Of a stretch of 64,000 nucleotides of DNA, positions 63,874-64,000 are shown piece by piece; the stretch's first letter is position 1, and each line of letters starts with the position of its first letter. The notes beneath the pieces are model-generated. The model saw nothing but the letters and a program-made list of their open reading frames with translations. It searched no databases and had not been told where the DNA came from. The translations under genes and the position numbers were made by a program. Origin of the DNA: Singulisphaera acidiphila DSM 18658 (lineage in GTDB: Bacteria > Planctomycetota > Planctomycetia > Isosphaerales > Isosphaeraceae); NCBI RefSeq assembly GCF_000242455.2, contig NC_019892.1:1488001-1552000 (forward strand), in the 5' to 3' direction.

Positions 63874-64000
63874 TCAGCGCGTGGGCTTTGTCCCCTGGGG
63901 ACGGTCGCCATGAGATTGCGGTTCGCGGCCGACGACTTCGGCGGTGATCATGGCGGTGCGCATCTGGGTCGTCAGGTCGGTGAGGGTCCCGGGGGAGTGT
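63874..64000 (-). CDS. C-terminal end of a CDS running off the window
   Basis: An open frame of 41 codons plus stop enters from the right edge and reads TLTDLTTQMRTAMITAEVVG, then a polar tail with SHGDRPQGTKPT. It looks coding. No family can be assigned from this piece. In methylotrophs fhcC neighbours are other Fhc subunits, so a C1-pathway gene is plausible but not shown. Confidence 0.5.
   Translation of the reverse strand, partial: HSPGTLTDLTTQMRTAMITAEVVGREPQSHGDRPQGTKPTR

Noticed and set aside
1..64000. CRISPR arrays, rRNA and tRNA genes
   Set aside because: No regularly spaced direct repeats and no rRNA or tRNA cloverleaf-like sequence was noticed on reading; small tRNAs could be missed without a covariance search.

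Overview
The window is GC-rich chromosome from a planctomycete, most likely a member of the Isosphaeraceae-like group. This rests on gene families concentrated in that phylum: a Planctomycete cytochrome C/DUF1549/DUF1553 protein paired with a DUF1501 protein, a TIGR03067-type secreted protein, sulfatase and ceramidase-like secreted hydrolases, a giant Rhs/YD-repeat protein and tetrahydromethanopterin/methanofuran C1-transfer genes. The phylum call is strong; the family is an inference. I see no rRNA, tRNA or CRISPR array.

Layout. (1) 1-6.1 kb: a secreted sulfatase gene (- strand) split by a group II intron at 1042-4945 lying antisense to it; that intron is itself split, inside its reverse-transcriptase gene and directly after the YADD codons, by a second group II intron at 2380-4323 (a twintron). 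(2) 6.2-15.3 kb: a small secreted protein, then a complete urease operon on the - strand (urea transporter, ureA, ureB, ureC, ureE, ureF, ureG, ureD) with a divergent outer-membrane porin. (3) 15.8-22.8 kb: housekeeping and metabolic genes (zinc ribbon, HTH, TIM-barrel isomerase, RNase D, alpha/beta hydrolase, TPR, M20 amidohydrolase, D-threonine aldolase-like). (4) 22.8-29 kb: a mobile-element patch with an IS5-type remnant, a HigBA-like toxin-antitoxin pair, a complete 1070-bp IS and a ceramidase-like gene broken by an IS1380-type element. (5) 29.2-36.5 kb: FKBP prolyl isomerase, the DUF1549/DUF1553 plus DUF1501 pair, a phosphodiesterase-like protein and an O-methyltransferase. (6) 36.6-40.2 kb: a methanofuran-type cofactor locus (MfnE-, MfnF- and MfnD-like, overlapping) with a divergent HisA-like gene, followed by the second copy of the 1070-bp IS.

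(7) 41.3-54.3 kb is the most unusual region. A P-loop protein, three glycosyltransferase-like proteins and a sulfotransferase surround a single 2281-codon gene that joins an N-terminal polypeptide-GalNAc-transferase-like (GT27-like) domain to a full Rhs shell with a cysteine-rich C-terminal tip; a possible immunity gene follows. I propose a self-glycosylating, possibly sulfated, polymorphic-toxin or surface Rhs system. (8) 54.6-58.9 kb: an isolated IscU/SufU-like scaffold gene, a long hairpin, two abutting transposase genes and a small membrane protein. (9) 59.5-64 kb: the C1-transfer enzyme operon on the - strand (partial upstream gene, fhcC, mch, RimK-type ATP-grasp, CitG-like, PTPS-like).

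Genes in (6) and (9) probably work together: one locus makes the C1 carrier cofactors and the other uses them for formaldehyde oxidation or formyl transfer. Element boundaries for the two introns, the IS1380-type element and the two 1070-bp IS copies were read from terminal repeats, target duplications or exact restoration of the interrupted reading frame.
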